A stretch of 64,000 nt of DNA from Serratia inhibens (GCF_003591175.1 NZ_QYYG01000009.1:124001-188000), one strand, 5' to 3'. Positions 9,251-18,649 are shown, numbered from the stretch's first letter. The notes: generated by a model from the letters alone, not told the origin. Numbers and translations are program-made.

Positions 9251-9314
9251 ATAGCCGTCGTCTTTCAAGCTACAGCCAGGTGCCCTGCTGTAGCTTGAAA
9301 GCCATAGGGCATAG
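9251..9314. repeat. Dispersed palindromic repeat, outer-family copy A
   Basis: A perfect 14-bp stem, TTTCAAGCTACAGC at 9263-9276 and GCTGTAGCTTGAAA at 9287-9300, with a 10-base loop and flanks recalling 'CGTC' and 'ATAGGG'. It is related to four other copies in this window near 30550, 35262, 41911 and 48761. It lies between ygdR and tas, both on the minus strand, so it would fold at the 3' end of the ygdR transcript. Confidence 0.75.
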
Positions 9315-9323
9315 TTAGGGGGA

Positions 9324-9542
9324 TTAACGTTCGATGACCTGTGAAACCTGATCGCCGTTGATTTGGCGGTTGTTGCCTTTTTCATCTTTATAGCTGATCA
9401 GGCCGGTATCCTGGTCGATCTCGGGTTTGCCCTGAGTCAGGATCATATTGCCGTCCTTGGTCGCCATCACGTAGTCGCTGGAGCAGCCCGTCAGCCCGGC
9501 GGCGATCACCAACGCAGAAACTGCCATTACCCACTTTTTCAT
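9324..9542 (-). CDS. ygdR: YgdR-like small lipoprotein (DUF903)
   Basis: A 72-residue predicted lipoprotein. The N-terminal signal [16 protein letters not shown] ends in the lipobox L-T-G-C with Cys20, and the mature part is the short SH3-like DUF903 domain with '[13 protein letters not shown]' and 'DTGLISYKD'. The start at 9542 equals the E. coli YgdR N terminus; a longer reading adds five residues. The window also holds a paralogue, YgdI, at 38045. The function of both is unknown; they are envelope-anchored. Confidence 0.93.
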   Translation of the reverse strand: MKKWVMAVSALVIAAGLTGCSSDYVMATKDGNMILTQGKPEIDQDTGLISYKDEKGNNRQINGDQVSQVIER

Positions 9543-9674
9543 CCTGCCGATCCTCAATTATGTATGCTGAAAAGAGCCCTCTACCAAGATTAGCAAACTC
9601 TGGATACCTCGTGTTTCGGATAAGTCCTTATCTTGGGAAGAGAAAATATGCGGAAGAGGTGAAAGAAGGAGAAA

Positions 9675-9708
9675 AATGCGAACGGGAGCGGTTTTCGCTC
9701 GCTCCCGT
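9675..9708 (-). terminator. Intrinsic terminator after ygdQ
   Basis: On the minus strand the arms ACGGGAGCG and CGCTCCCGT enclose a 9-base loop, followed by a loose T-rich stretch (GCATTTTTC). It sits directly after the ygdQ stop and separates it from ygdR. Confidence 0.65.
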
Positions 9709-9713
9709 GGGGA

Positions 9714-10430
9714 TTACTCTACTGCCTGGCTTTTCTTGCCACGCATCAGGTTGAGCGCTTCGACGGACATTGAGAAGAACATCGCAAAATAGATGTAACC
9801 TTTCGGGATATGCACCTGGAAGCTTTCCAGCATCAGGGTGAAGCCGACCAGAATCAGGAACGCCAGCGCCAGCATTTTCACTGAAGGATGGCGGTTAACG
9901 AACTCGCCGATCGGCCGGGCGGCAAACATCATTACCCCCACCGCAATCACCACCGCTGCCATCATAATAAACAGATGATCGGACAGGCCTACCGCCGTAA
10001 TCACCGAGTCCAGGCTGAAGATGATATCCAGTAACATAATCTGCACGATGGCGCCGAAGAAGCCGTTCACTTTGGTGTGGTGCTCTTCATCGGACCCTTC
10101 GATGGTTTCGTGGATCTCTTTACTGGCTTTCCAGATCAGGAACAGTCCACCGAGCAGCAAGATCAGATCGCGTGCCGAGATGCTGTGGTCCATAACGGTA
10201 AACAGCGGGTGGGTCAGACGTATCACCCAGGCGATAGAAGCCAGCAGCCCCAGACGCATCAGCATTGCGCCGGCCAGACCGATACGGCGTGCTTTGTTCT
10301 GCTGCGCCTTCGGCAGTTTGGCCACCACCAGAGACAGGAAAATAATATTATCAATACCCAGAATGACCTCAAGAATGGTCAGCGTACCTAACGCTAACCA
10401 AGCATTGGGATCCATAATCCAATCGAACAT
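9714..10430 (-). CDS. ygdQ: YgdQ, TerC-family inner-membrane protein
   Basis: A 238-residue polytopic membrane protein of the TerC/YgdQ family, starting MFDWIMDPNAWLALGTL. The conserved acidic membrane motifs 'EVILGIDNIIF' and 'IIFSLDSVITAVG' are present, as expected for metal-ion handling members, with about seven hydrophobic helices. The ATG at 10430 matches the E. coli start and has an AAGGTG site about 12 bases upstream; a TTG at 10457 would add nine residues. Proposed metal export is a family inference, not shown here. Confidence 0.92.
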   Translation of the reverse strand: MFDWIMDPNAWLALGTLTILEVILGIDNIIFLSLVVAKLPKAQQNKARRIGLAGAMLMRLGLLASIAWVIRLTHPLFTVMDHSISARDLILLLGGLFLIWKASKEIHETIEGSDEEHHTKVNGFFGAIVQIMLLDIIFSLDSVITAVGLSDHLFIMMAAVVIAVGVMMFAARPIGEFVNRHPSVKMLALAFLILVGFTLMLESFQVHIPKGYIYFAMFFSMSVEALNLMRGKKSQAVE

Positions 10431-10524
10431 TGCCCAGCACACCTTAATAAAATGCAAAGGCTGAATTATACGCGTTTATTGATGCGGCGACACTGTTAGC
10501 TAAACATGGCTTAAACAAAGAGGA

Positions 10525-11211
10525 TCATATTAAGAAATGTCTTGCCAATAATGCGGCGGTGAAGCTTTTTTTGAGATAAAAACCGCGCGGCAACGTGAGG
10601 ATCGGCTGGCCCTGTTCGCCGATGGCCTCGGTCAGCGCCTTGCTGTTGGCCGCCTTGGGCCGCAGTTGCAGTACCTCACCGTGGCGTGCGGTGATCCGTT
10701 CCACGTGGCCGAGCACGATCAGGTCCATCAGTTCCTCCCAGTCACGGCGCAGCATCTCTTCTTCAGCGGCATTCGGGCTCCACAGCAGCGGTGATCCTAT
10801 GCGCCGTTGCGCCAGCGGGATCTGTCGTTCGCCTTCTACCGGTATCCACAGTACCCGCGCCAACTTATGGCGCACATGGCTACTGGCCCAGGTAACGCCG
10901 CTGTTGCCGGTAAGCGGCGCCACGCAGACGAAGGTGGTCTCCAGCGGCTTGCCGGCGGCGTCAATCGGGATGGTTTTCAACTCAATACCCAGTTCGGGGA
11001 AATCCTGCTCCGGCTTGCTGCCCGCCATGGCGCCAAGGTACAGCTCCAGCAGCATGCCCACCCAACCTTTATCGCGTTTCAGATCCTTGGGGATCGGCAA
11101 CTGGGCGCGTGCGGCCAGTTCACCCAGGGTAAAGCCGGCAAGCTGCTGCGCTCGCTCAAACAGCCGCTGTTCGTTTTCCGGCGGAGAGGGGAGAGGGGAT
11201 AAAAACGCCAT
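10525..11211 (-). CDS. mutH: MutH, mismatch-repair endonuclease
   Basis: A 228-residue endonuclease (E. coli 229) that nicks the unmethylated strand at hemimethylated GATC once activated by MutS and MutL. The metal-binding catalytic residues Glu56, Asp70, Glu77 and Lys79 are in place within '[16 protein letters not shown]'. Its presence implies Dam-directed repair in this organism. It is transcribed away from rppH; the 696-bp spacer upstream holds DnaA-box-like and GATC sites. Confidence 0.97.
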   Translation of the reverse strand: MAFLSPLPSPPENEQRLFERAQQLAGFTLGELAARAQLPIPKDLKRDKGWVGMLLELYLGAMAGSKPEQDFPELGIELKTIPIDAAGKPLETTFVCVAPLTGNSGVTWASSHVRHKLARVLWIPVEGERQIPLAQRRIGSPLLWSPNAAEEEMLRRDWEELMDLIVLGHVERITARHGEVLQLRPKAANSKALTEAIGEQGQPILTLPRGFYLKKSFTAALLARHFLI

Positions 11212-11392
11212 AATACAAGCCCGTCAGGTTTGGTTGAAAAATGTACTGCATTTGTGCACAGCGAACATCGGCGGGAAAAGATGCGGGAATAAACAAATAG
11301 CAGCATGATTTTGCATGACTTTTTTTCTTCCGCCGCACAGTAAACAAATTTCGTCCGGTGCTTGTGCACCTGAAGCCACCGACAATAAACAG

Positions 11393-11731
11393 GATCTTAC
11401 ACCTATTTATCCACAGATTTGTGGGATAACCCAAATTTTTCCCGATCACTGGTTCGATTTACAGCCTTGACGCGGGCGCTTTTTTGCGAAATCGTCCGTT
11501 TTGTGCGTAACTCATACGGATAATCTGTGGATAAAAACGACGTTGGTGGATCTTTCGCCAGGGTAAGATCCTTAACGTGCATAGATCACATTTTTACCTT
11601 GCCAATGCCTGTTGATAATAATTTATGTTGTTGTTTTTATTTAATTAATATCAAATCACTTTTAGCGTCATTTTTGGGTTCACCAGAGTTTTACCGGCTT
11701 ATCCCTTGAGTTCTTCACACACCTATCCACA
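11393..11731. promoter_or_regulatory. DnaA-box and GATC cluster in the mutH-rppH spacer
   Basis: The 696-bp gap 11212-11907 has no convincing gene. It contains two perfect DnaA boxes (TTATCCACA at 11407-11415; its complement at 11526-11534), two one-mismatch boxes (11610-11618 minus, 11723-11731 plus), five GATC sites at 11393, 11444, 11549, 11567 and 11584, and an AT-rich run around 11617-11665. These are the ingredients of an origin or a DnaA-titration site. The chromosomal oriC is not expected here, so control of mutH/rppH or DnaA binding is more likely. Confidence 0.6.
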
Positions 11732-11907
11732 GAAAAAGTGAATAAAACCGCCGTGAAATCGCCTCGCTTGTTTATAACTTTGCCATTATCTGTGAGTTAT
11801 CCCAATGTTATCCGGTTTAGGGTGCTGCAAAGCAGTGGTTTACCGCCTGTAGCTTGTGTGAAACAATCAGGACATCTATGCGAATTTAAGCTTATCGAGG
11901 TAGTCCG

Positions 11908-12438
11908 GTGATCGATGATGATGGCTACCGCCCGAATGTTGGTATCGTAATCTGTAATCGTCAGGGGCAGGTCCTTTGGGCCCGCCGTTACGGTCAACAC
12001 TCCTGGCAGTTTCCCCAAGGTGGGATTAACCCTGGCGAAACCGCAGAACAGGCAATGTACCGTGAGCTGTTCGAAGAAGTGGGGCTGAGCAAAAAGGATG
12101 TGCGCATCCTGGCCTCTACCCGCAACTGGTTGCGCTATAAATTGCCAAAACGTTTGGTGCGTTGGGACACAAAGCCGGTTTGTATCGGCCAAAAGCAGAA
12201 ATGGTTTTTGTTGCAGTTAATGTGCAATGACGCGGATATCAATATGCAACGCAGCAGCACGCCGGAGTTCGACGGTTGGCGCTGGGTGAGCTTTTGGTAT
12301 CCGGTGCGCCAGGTGGTGTCGTTCAAACGCGACGTTTACCGCCGGGTGATGAAAGAATTCGCCGTCACCGTGATGCCGATGCAGGAGCAGGCAACACAGC
12401 GGCAGCAGCCCCCCGCTTATCGCCGGAAGAGAGGTTAA
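11908..12438 (+). CDS. rppH: RppH, RNA pyrophosphohydrolase
   Basis: A 176-residue Nudix hydrolase that converts 5'-triphosphate RNA ends to monophosphate and so starts RNase E-dependent decay. The Nudix box runs from residue 38 to 60 ([11 protein letters not shown]...REL.EEVGL) with Glu53, Glu56 and Glu57. It starts with GTG; the resulting [14 protein letters not shown] is the conserved N terminus. The C-terminal tail is basic. ptsP follows 12 bases later, as in E. coli, making an rppH-ptsP operon. Confidence 0.97.
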   Translation: MIDDDGYRPNVGIVICNRQGQVLWARRYGQHSWQFPQGGINPGETAEQAMYRELFEEVGLSKKDVRILASTRNWLRYKLPKRLVRWDTKPVCIGQKQKWFLLQLMCNDADINMQRSSTPEFDGWRWVSFWYPVRQVVSFKRDVYRRVMKEFAVTVMPMQEQATQRQQPPAYRRKRG

Positions 12439-12450
12439 GTTAAGCCGACT

Positions 12451-14697
12451 ATGCTCACGCGCTTGCGAGAAATTGTTGAGAAGGTGGCCGCGGCGGCCAG
12501 TCTGACAGATGCGCTGGATCTTTTGGTCAATGAAACCTGTCTGGCGATGGATACGGAAGTCTGTTCCATTTATCTGGCGGACAACGATCGCCGCTGCTAT
12601 TACCTGATGGCGACGCGCGGGTTGAAAAAACCGCGCGGGCGCGCTATCGCGTTGGCATTTGATGAAGGTATCGTCGGGTTGGTCGGGCGCCGTGCGGAAC
12701 CGATAAACCTGGCGGACGCGCAGAGCCACCCCAGCTTCAAATACATACCCCAGGTAAAGGAGGATCGTTTCCGATCCTTCCTTGGCGTGCCGATTATTCA
12801 TCGCCGCCAACTGCTGGGGGTGTTGGTGGTGCAGCAGCGCGAACTGCGCCAGTTCGACGAAAGCGAAGAATCCTTCATGGTGACTCTGGCTACGCAAATG
12901 GCCGGGATCCTCTCGCAGTCGCAGCTTAACGCCATTTTTGGCCAATATCGCCAGACGCGTATCCGAGCGCTGGCGGCATCCCCCGGCGTAGCGGTGGCGG
13001 AAGGTTGGCAAGACAGCAGCCAGCCGTCGCTCGATCAGGTTTACAAGGCTTCGACGCTCGATACCGTGAGCGAGCGGGAACGCCTGACGCAGGCGCTGGA
13101 AGAAGCAGGCGCGGAATTCCGCCGCTTCAGCAAGCGCTTTGCCGCCAGCTCGCAAAAAGAGAGCGCGGCGATTTTCGATCTGTACTCTCACCTGTTGAAC
13201 GACGCTCGCCTCAAGCGCGAACTGTTCGCCGAAATTGACGCCGGCTCGGTGGCTGAATGGGCGGTTAAACAGGTGATCGAAGTCTTTGCCGCCCAGTTCG
13301 CCAGCCTGCAAGACACCTATATGCGTGAGCGCGCCAGCGATTTGCGCGCGCTCGGCCAGCGCCTGCTATTCCACCTCGACGACACCACCCAGGGGGCTAC
13401 TCAGTGGCCGGCGCGTTTTGTGCTGGTGGCGGACGAACTGACCGCTACCCTGCTGGCCGAAATGCCGCAGGATAGACTGGTCGGCGTGGTGGTGCGCGAC
13501 GGTGCCGCCAACTCCCATGCGGCGATTCTGGTGCGGGCGATGGGCGTGCCGACGGTGATGGGCGCTGATATCCAGCCTGCCTTGCTCAGCCAGCGGTTGC
13601 TGATTGTCGACGGCTATCGCGGCGAACTGTTGGTGGACCCTGAACCTGTGCTGGTTCAGGAATACCAGCGGCTGATCAGCGAAGAACTTGAATTAAGCAA
13701 ACTGGCGGAGGACGACGTCGAGCAGCCGGCCCAGCTCAAAAGTGGCGAGCGTGTCCAGGTGATGCTTAACGCCGGCCTCAGCCCGGAACACGAACAGCTG
13801 TTGGGCGGACGAGTCGATGGCGTCGGCCTGTACCGAACCGAAATCCCTTTTATGCTGCAGAGCGGCTTTCCTTCGGAAGAAGAGCAGGTTGCGCAATATC
13901 AGGGCATGTTGCAGCTCTATCCGAACAAGCCGGTCACGCTGCGGACGCTGGATATTGGCGCCGATAAACAGCTGCCTTATATGCCGATCAGCGAAGAAAA
14001 CCCCTGCCTGGGCTGGCGCGGTATCCGCATCACCCTTGATCAGCCGGAAATATTCCTGATTCAGGTGCGTGCGATGCTGCGCGCCAATGCCGGGACCGGT
14101 AACCTGGGTATCCTGCTGCCGATGATCACCAGCCTGGAAGAGATCGACGAGGCTCGACGTCTGATCGATCGCGCGGGGCGCGAAGTGGAAGAGGTGCTGG
14201 GTTATGAAATCCCGAAACCCAAACTTGGCGTAATGCTGGAAGTGCCGTCGATGATTTTCCTGATCCCCCATCTGGCCGGGCGGGTTGAGTTTATTTCGGT
14301 CGGTACCAATGACCTGACCCAATATCTGCTGGCGGTAGACCGCAACAATACCCGCGTGGCGGCGTTGTACGACAGTCTGCACCCTTCAATGTTGCAGGTG
14401 TTGAAGCTGATCGTCGTTCAGGCCAACTCGGCCGGATTGCAGGTGAGCCTGTGCGGTGAGCTGGCCGGGGATCCGATGGGTGCGTTGCTGCTGGTGGGCA
14501 TGGGCTATCGTAACCTGAGCATGAACGGGCGCAGCGTGGCGCGTATCAAGTATTTGCTGCGGCATATTGAGCTATCCGACGCCGAAGTGCTGGCGCAGCG
14601 GGTGCTGAACGCCCAGATGACCACCGAAGTGCGCCACCAGGTCGCGGCGTTTATGGAACGGCGCGGTATGGGCGGTTTGATCCGTGGCGGCAAGTAA
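12451..14697 (+). CDS. ptsP: PtsP, enzyme I of the nitrogen PTS
   Basis: A 748-residue phosphoenolpyruvate-protein phosphotransferase. The N-terminal GAF domain (about residues 1-160) senses nitrogen state through glutamine and 2-oxoglutarate. The PEP-utiliser domain carries the phosphorylated His356 in 'AANSHAAILVRAMG', and the C-terminal PEP-binding barrel shows 'DIGADKQLPYMP' and 'EFISVGTNDLTQYLLAVDRNN'. It passes phosphate to NPr and then EIIA-Ntr. Translation starts 12 bases after rppH, behind AGAGGTTAAG. Confidence 0.97.
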   Translation: MLTRLREIVEKVAAAASLTDALDLLVNETCLAMDTEVCSIYLADNDRRCYYLMATRGLKKPRGRAIALAFDEGIVGLVGRRAEPINLADAQSHPSFKYIPQVKEDRFRSFLGVPIIHRRQLLGVLVVQQRELRQFDESEESFMVTLATQMAGILSQSQLNAIFGQYRQTRIRALAASPGVAVAEGWQDSSQPSLDQVYKASTLDTVSERERLTQALEEAGAEFRRFSKRFAASSQKESAAIFDLYSHLLNDARLKRELFAEIDAGSVAEWAVKQVIEVFAAQFASLQDTYMRERASDLRALGQRLLFHLDDTTQGATQWPARFVLVADELTATLLAEMPQDRLVGVVVRDGAANSHAAILVRAMGVPTVMGADIQPALLSQRLLIVDGYRGELLVDPEPVLVQEYQRLISEELELSKLAEDDVEQPAQLKSGERVQVMLNAGLSPEHEQLLGGRVDGVGLYRTEIPFMLQSGFPSEEEQVAQYQGMLQLYPNKPVTLRTLDIGADKQLPYMPISEENPCLGWRGIRITLDQPEIFLIQVRAMLRANAGTGNLGILLPMITSLEEIDEARRLIDRAGREVEEVLGYEIPKPKLGVMLEVPSMIFLIPHLAGRVEFISVGTNDLTQYLLAVDRNNTRVAALYDSLHPSMLQVLKLIVVQANSAGLQVSLCGELAGDPMGALLLVGMGYRNLSMNGRSVARIKYLLRHIELSDAEVLAQRVLNAQMTTEVRHQVAAFMERRGMGGLIRGGK

Positions 14698-14878
14698 AGG
14701 CTGCTGTTGACTGATTTTTTTACAGAACTTTTCCCTGACGGTCAGTCCGGAGGCGGTTAAGCTTATGCTATTATCCGCCTCCTCGACTGCGTTGAAAGCA
14801 ACGAAAAAGAGTGTTTTAGCGCGTTTGGCACCTGCCGCCCCCGGTTGGGGAAGAATAATAGACATGTTGTGGTGATAG

Positions 14879-15751
14879 ATGACCAATAGCTATCTGGCGT
14901 TTCCTAAATTTGATCCGGTGATTTTCTCTATCGGCCCGGTTTCTCTGCACTGGTACGGTCTGATGTACCTGGTTGGCTTTGTTTTTGCCATGTGGCTGGC
15001 GGTGCGCCGTGCCAACAAACCGGGCAGCGGCTGGACCAAGGATGAAGTGGAGAACCTGCTGTATGCCGGTTTCCTCGGTGTGTTCGTCGGTGGCCGCGTT
15101 GGCTATGTGCTGTTCTACAACCTGCCGCTGTTCCTGGATAATCCGCTCTACCTGTTTAAAGTCTGGGATGGCGGCATGTCGTTCCACGGCGGTCTGTTGG
15201 GGGTGATCCTGGTGATGTTCTGGTTCGCCCGCCGCACCAAACGCACCTTCTTCCAGGTTTCCGATTTTATCGCTCCGCTGATCCCGTTTGGCCTGGGGGC
15301 CGGTCGCTTGGGCAACTTTATCAACGGCGAGCTGTGGGGCCGCGTGACCACCGATACGCCTTGGGCGATGTTGTTCCCCGGTTCGCGTGGCGAAGACGTC
15401 GCCATTGCCGCTGCCGATCCGCAACTGTTGCCATTGCTGAATCAGTATGGCGTGCTGCCGCGCCATCCGTCTCAAGTGTATGAACTGCTGCTGGAAGGCG
15501 TGGTGCTGTTTATCATTCTGAACCTGTTTATCCGCAAATCGCGGCCGATGGGGGCCGTATCCGGCCTGTTCCTGATTGGCTACGGCATATTCCGCATTAT
15601 CGTCGAAGCTTTCCGCCAGCCGGATGCTCAGCTCGGCCTGTTCGACGGCGTTGTCAGCATGGGGCAGATTCTGTCCGTCCCGATGGTGGTGGCCGGTATT
15701 ATTATGATGATTTGGGCGTATCGTCGTCGCCCGCAGCAGCAACTATCGTGA
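14879..15751 (+). CDS. lgt: Lgt, prolipoprotein diacylglyceryl transferase
   Basis: A 290-residue inner-membrane enzyme that moves diacylglycerol from phosphatidylglycerol to the lipobox cysteine of prelipoproteins. The Lgt signature [10 protein letters not shown] lies at residues 142-151 with Arg143, Asn146 and Glu151, and 'HGGL' and about seven membrane spans are present. It serves lipoproteins in this same window (MltA, YgdR, YgdI). thyA begins seven bases after its stop, as in E. coli. Confidence 0.97.
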   Translation: MTNSYLAFPKFDPVIFSIGPVSLHWYGLMYLVGFVFAMWLAVRRANKPGSGWTKDEVENLLYAGFLGVFVGGRVGYVLFYNLPLFLDNPLYLFKVWDGGMSFHGGLLGVILVMFWFARRTKRTFFQVSDFIAPLIPFGLGAGRLGNFINGELWGRVTTDTPWAMLFPGSRGEDVAIAAADPQLLPLLNQYGVLPRHPSQVYELLLEGVVLFIILNLFIRKSRPMGAVSGLFLIGYGIFRIIVEAFRQPDAQLGLFDGVVSMGQILSVPMVVAGIIMMIWAYRRRPQQQLS

Positions 15752-15758
15752 GGAACAA

Positions 15759-16553
15759 ATGAAACAGTATCTGGATTTGATGAACAAAGTGCTCGCCGAG
15801 GGCACCCCTAAAGCCGACCGTACCGGCACTGGCACGCTGTCGATTTTCGGCCACCAGATGCGTTTCAATTTGCAGGAAGGCTTCCCGTTGGTGACCACCA
15901 AGAAGTGTCACCTGCGTTCCATCATCCATGAGCTGTTGTGGTTCCTGAACGGCGACACCAACGTGGCTTATCTGCGCGAAAACAACGTCAGCATTTGGGA
16001 CGAATGGGCAGATGAGCATGGCGATCTTGGCCCGGTGTACGGCAAGCAGTGGCGCGCATGGGGGGCTGCGGACGGCCGCCAGATAGACCAGTTGAGCAAC
16101 GTACTGAAACAACTGAAACAGGATCCGGATTCACGCCGCATCATAGTTTCGGCCTGGAACGTGGGCGAGCTGGATCAAATGGCGCTGGCACCCTGCCATG
16201 CGTTCTTCCAGTTCTACGTGGCGGACGGCAAGCTCTCTTGCCAGCTGTATCAGCGCTCCTGCGACGTGTTCCTCGGCCTGCCGTTCAACATCGCCAGCTA
16301 TGCACTGCTGGTGCATATGATGGCGCAGCAATGCGATCTCGAGGTCGGCGATTTTGTCTGGACCGGTGGTGATACCCATTTGTACAGCAACCATATGGAG
16401 CAGACCCGGTTGCAGCTGACCCGCGAACCGCGTGCGTTGCCGAAGTTGGTGATCAAGCGCAAACCGGCTTCGCTGTTCGATTATCGCTTTGAAGACTTTG
16501 AAATCGAAGGTTACGATCCGCATCCAGCCATCAAGGCACCGGTTGCCATCTGA
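15759..16553 (+). CDS. thyA: ThyA, thymidylate synthase
   Basis: A 264-residue thymidylate synthase (dUMP to dTMP with methylene-tetrahydrofolate), the same length as E. coli. The nucleophile Cys146 sits in '[15 protein letters not shown]', preceded by 'RRIIVSAWN' and followed by '[18 protein letters not shown]'. It is closely coupled to lgt and likely expressed from upstream promoters. A good intrinsic terminator follows. Confidence 0.98.
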   Translation: MKQYLDLMNKVLAEGTPKADRTGTGTLSIFGHQMRFNLQEGFPLVTTKKCHLRSIIHELLWFLNGDTNVAYLRENNVSIWDEWADEHGDLGPVYGKQWRAWGAADGRQIDQLSNVLKQLKQDPDSRRIIVSAWNVGELDQMALAPCHAFFQFYVADGKLSCQLYQRSCDVFLGLPFNIASYALLVHMMAQQCDLEVGDFVWTGGDTHLYSNHMEQTRLQLTREPRALPKLVIKRKPASLFDYRFEDFEIEGYDPHPAIKAPVAI

Positions 16554-16576
16554 TATCGGCCGCATGATTTATCCCC

Positions 16577-16606
16577 AAGGGCGCACTGGTTGCGCCCTTA
16601 CTTTTT
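16577..16606 (+). terminator. Intrinsic terminator after thyA
   Basis: The arms AAGGGCGCA and TGCGCCCTT form a 9-bp stem with a 5-base loop, followed by ACTTTTT. It ends the lgt-thyA unit before the pseudopilin genes. Confidence 0.85.
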
Positions 16607-16748
16607 CTCCCCCCGCCCTGGCCCTGTTTGCGCTCCGCTTCGCATTTCGTTTTGATTTTCTGCCCGTTGCATCGAAAGGTTGCGCAGGGCGCTTCAGCCT
16701 GAATAAGCCGCGCTTTCCCGTTTTGCCGCCTTGACTACACTGACCGCC

Positions 16749-17255
16749 ATGAACGACAACCTGACTTTCAATACCGAAGACCAGCGCGGCATGACGCTGA
16801 TTGAACTGCTGGTGGTGATCACTCTGGCGGGCATGCTCACTGGTTGGGGCGTCAGCCAGTGGCGCTATTATCAGCAGAGTCTGCGGCTGGAACATACCGC
16901 TCAGCAGTTGCTGGCGTTTCTCACCCGGATACAGGTGGACGCCAACTGGCGCAACCGCACGGCGCTGCTGTGGTTTAAAACCGGCGATCCCTGGTGCATC
17001 GGGAGCAATCAGCCACTTTCGGGGTGTGAGGGGCATAGCGATGACCTGTTCAGCCCGCATTACCGGGATGTCAGGCTGGCAGCGCACACCCAAAAGGAGA
17101 TGGGGTTTTATGGATTACGCAATAACGCGCAGGCTGGGCATATTGTGCTCGCCAATGGCGCAGGCAGCCTTCGATTGGTGCTGTCCGCCAAAGGGCGGCT
17201 ACGCCTGTGCAGTGAGGATGTAAGCATACGGGGGATTACGGCATGCCAGCCATAG
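16749..17255 (+). CDS. ppdA: PpdA-like prepilin peptidase-dependent pseudopilin
   Basis: A 168-residue type IV pilin-like protein. A 14-residue leader ends in Gly and is followed by M-T-L-I-E-L-L-V-V, so the prepilin peptidase site is Gly14/Met15 with Glu at +5. A single hydrophobic helix precedes a globular part with 'WQ' and 'HIVLANG' features shared with E. coli PpdA. The ATG at 16749 was chosen over a TTG at 16731. It is the first gene of a four-gene cluster ending at recC. The role is probably a minor pilin; no major pilin or assembly ATPase is in view. Confidence 0.88.
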   Translation: MNDNLTFNTEDQRGMTLIELLVVITLAGMLTGWGVSQWRYYQQSLRLEHTAQQLLAFLTRIQVDANWRNRTALLWFKTGDPWCIGSNQPLSGCEGHSDDLFSPHYRDVRLAAHTQKEMGFYGLRNNAQAGHIVLANGAGSLRLVLSAKGRLRLCSEDVSIRGITACQP

Positions 17256-17821
17256 AGCGCGGTTTCACGCTGCCGGAGGTGATGCTGGCGTTGACGTTCG
17301 GCAGCCTGATTATGCTGGCGGCGGCTAAAACCTACCCGGTGTTGCGGCAGCACAGTGTCGATGTCGGCCGGCACTATCGGCTGGAATCGGTACTTCGGCA
17401 GTTGGCGTTCGGCATTGAGAAAGATCTGCGCCGCGCCGGCTTCTGCGCAGGCATATGCCGGGGGCGGGCATTGCTGATTGGCCATGCGCCCGGGGAGGCG
17501 GCGGGCAGCTGTGTGATCATCGCTTACGACATCACCCGTAATGGCCGCTGGGAAACGCTCGGTGCAGACGCCGGATATTTTGGTTACCGGCTGCGGCAGG
17601 GGGCTCTGGAAGGGCAACGCGGCGTAACACATTGTCACGGCACGGGTTGGGAGCGGTTACTTGATAATGACGAAGTGCGCATTGAAACTTTCAGCGCCAA
17701 ATCGGTCGCGGGCAGCGGTGGCAAAACATGGGTTATGCTGTCGCTGGCCGGGCGTTCGAAGGCGGATGACGCTATACGCCGCAACTTGCACTGGGCGATT
17801 AACATGGCCTCGTTACCATGA
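17243..17821 (+). CDS. ppdB: PpdB-like prepilin peptidase-dependent pseudopilin
   Basis: A 192-residue minor pseudopilin with a very short leader, MPAIERG, and cleavage before F-T-L-P-E-V-M-L-A. The E. coli PpdB-like core 'LRRAGFCAGICRGRALLIG' is conserved, including a cysteine pair. The start overlaps ppdA by 13 bases, showing coupled translation. It resembles PilW-type minor pilins that prime type IV pilus or pseudopilus assembly. Confidence 0.88.
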   Translation: MPAIERGFTLPEVMLALTFGSLIMLAAAKTYPVLRQHSVDVGRHYRLESVLRQLAFGIEKDLRRAGFCAGICRGRALLIGHAPGEAAGSCVIIAYDITRNGRWETLGADAGYFGYRLRQGALEGQRGVTHCHGTGWERLLDNDEVRIETFSAKSVAGSGGKTWVMLSLAGRSKADDAIRRNLHWAINMASLP

Positions 17822-18264
17822 GTGCGGTGGGGCAGCGTGGCGGCAGCACCTTGGCGGCAGTGATGCTGCTGTTGGTGATGGGGCTGATGTTGTTGAATGC
17901 CCAGCACCGTCAACTGGATAGCGCTCTGCTGCTGGCCGCCGATCAACAGCGCTATCTGAAGGCATACAACCAGGCTGCTTCGGCGCTCAGCTGGGGCGTG
18001 GCGCAGTCCTGGCCCCGCAACCGGTTAGGTGCCAACGGCTGGTGGTGCCAGCAAACCGAAGAGCTGCGCGCCTGCGCCAAATTGTCCGCTCAGGCGGGGA
18101 TTGTGGTGGTGCGGGGTGATGGGGCAATGAGTGAAGGGGAGCCGTTGCGGCTATATCAATTGACCAAACCGGATGGCACGGGCGGTACCTTTGAGCTAAG
18201 GGTGGAAATCGGCGGTTGGCTGGATTTTTGCCCCGAAAAACGGGAAACGGACTGTGCGGATTAA
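17818..18264 (+). CDS. ygdB: YgdB-like protein of the ppd cluster (DUF2509)
   Basis: A 148-residue protein with an N-terminal hydrophobic helix (STLAAVMLLLVMGLMLLNAQ) after a short GG-containing leader but without the +5 Glu typical of pilins. This fits DUF2509/PilX-like helpers that accompany minor pilins. Several cysteines (WWCQQ, RACAK, DFCPEK) may form disulfides in the periplasm. It overlaps ppdB by 4 bases and ppdC by 11. Function is not established. Confidence 0.82.
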   Translation: MSAVGQRGGSTLAAVMLLLVMGLMLLNAQHRQLDSALLLAADQQRYLKAYNQAASALSWGVAQSWPRNRLGANGWWCQQTEELRACAKLSAQAGIVVVRGDGAMSEGEPLRLYQLTKPDGTGGTFELRVEIGGWLDFCPEKRETDCAD

Positions 18265-18649
18265 CGTGCGGCTGGCTCCCGCAGCAGGGCGATTGCGCCA
18301 ACAAGGGTTCAGCCTGCCGGAAGTGCTGATTGCCGCATTGCTGTTCTCTGTGTCGTTGCTGGGATTGTTACAGTATCATCAGGTGCTGTTGCACTCTTTC
18401 CAGCGCCAGTGGCAGTATCGGCAAGCCTGGTCGTTGGCGCACCAACAACTGGAAGTCTTTGCCGCCACAGGTCGTACGGATGCCGAACTGCTGCCGTTGC
18501 CGCCGGGGTGGCAGCGCGTGATGCGGCTGAACTCCCCGCAAGCCGCTTGCCAAAGGCTGACGGTAAGAATACAAACGCCTCAGCGGCAGTGGGCTGAATT
18601 GAACCGCTGGTACTGCACCGCCGGTAATCCGGCAGATATCATGTTTTAA
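18254..18649 (+). CDS. ppdC: PpdC-like prepilin peptidase-dependent pseudopilin
   Basis: A 131-residue pseudopilin starting with GTG inside the ygdB end. An 18-residue leader ends in Gly and is followed by F-S-L-P-E-V-L-I-A with Glu at +5, resembling PilV-type minor pilins. It completes the PpdA-PpdB-YgdB-PpdC set, which matches the E. coli order just upstream of recC. recC starts ten bases after its stop, so the two may be co-transcribed. Confidence 0.86.
   Translation: MRINVRLAPAAGRLRQQGFSLPEVLIAALLFSVSLLGLLQYHQVLLHSFQRQWQYRQAWSLAHQQLEVFAATGRTDAELLPLPPGWQRVMRLNSPQAACQRLTVRIQTPQRQWAELNRWYCTAGNPADIMF

Noticed and set aside
11393..11731. The region as the chromosomal replication origin
   Set aside because: In Enterobacterales oriC lies by mnmG/mioC. 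There is no dnaA, dnaN or mnmG here and the box spacing does not match oriC. It is kept as a DnaA-binding candidate only.
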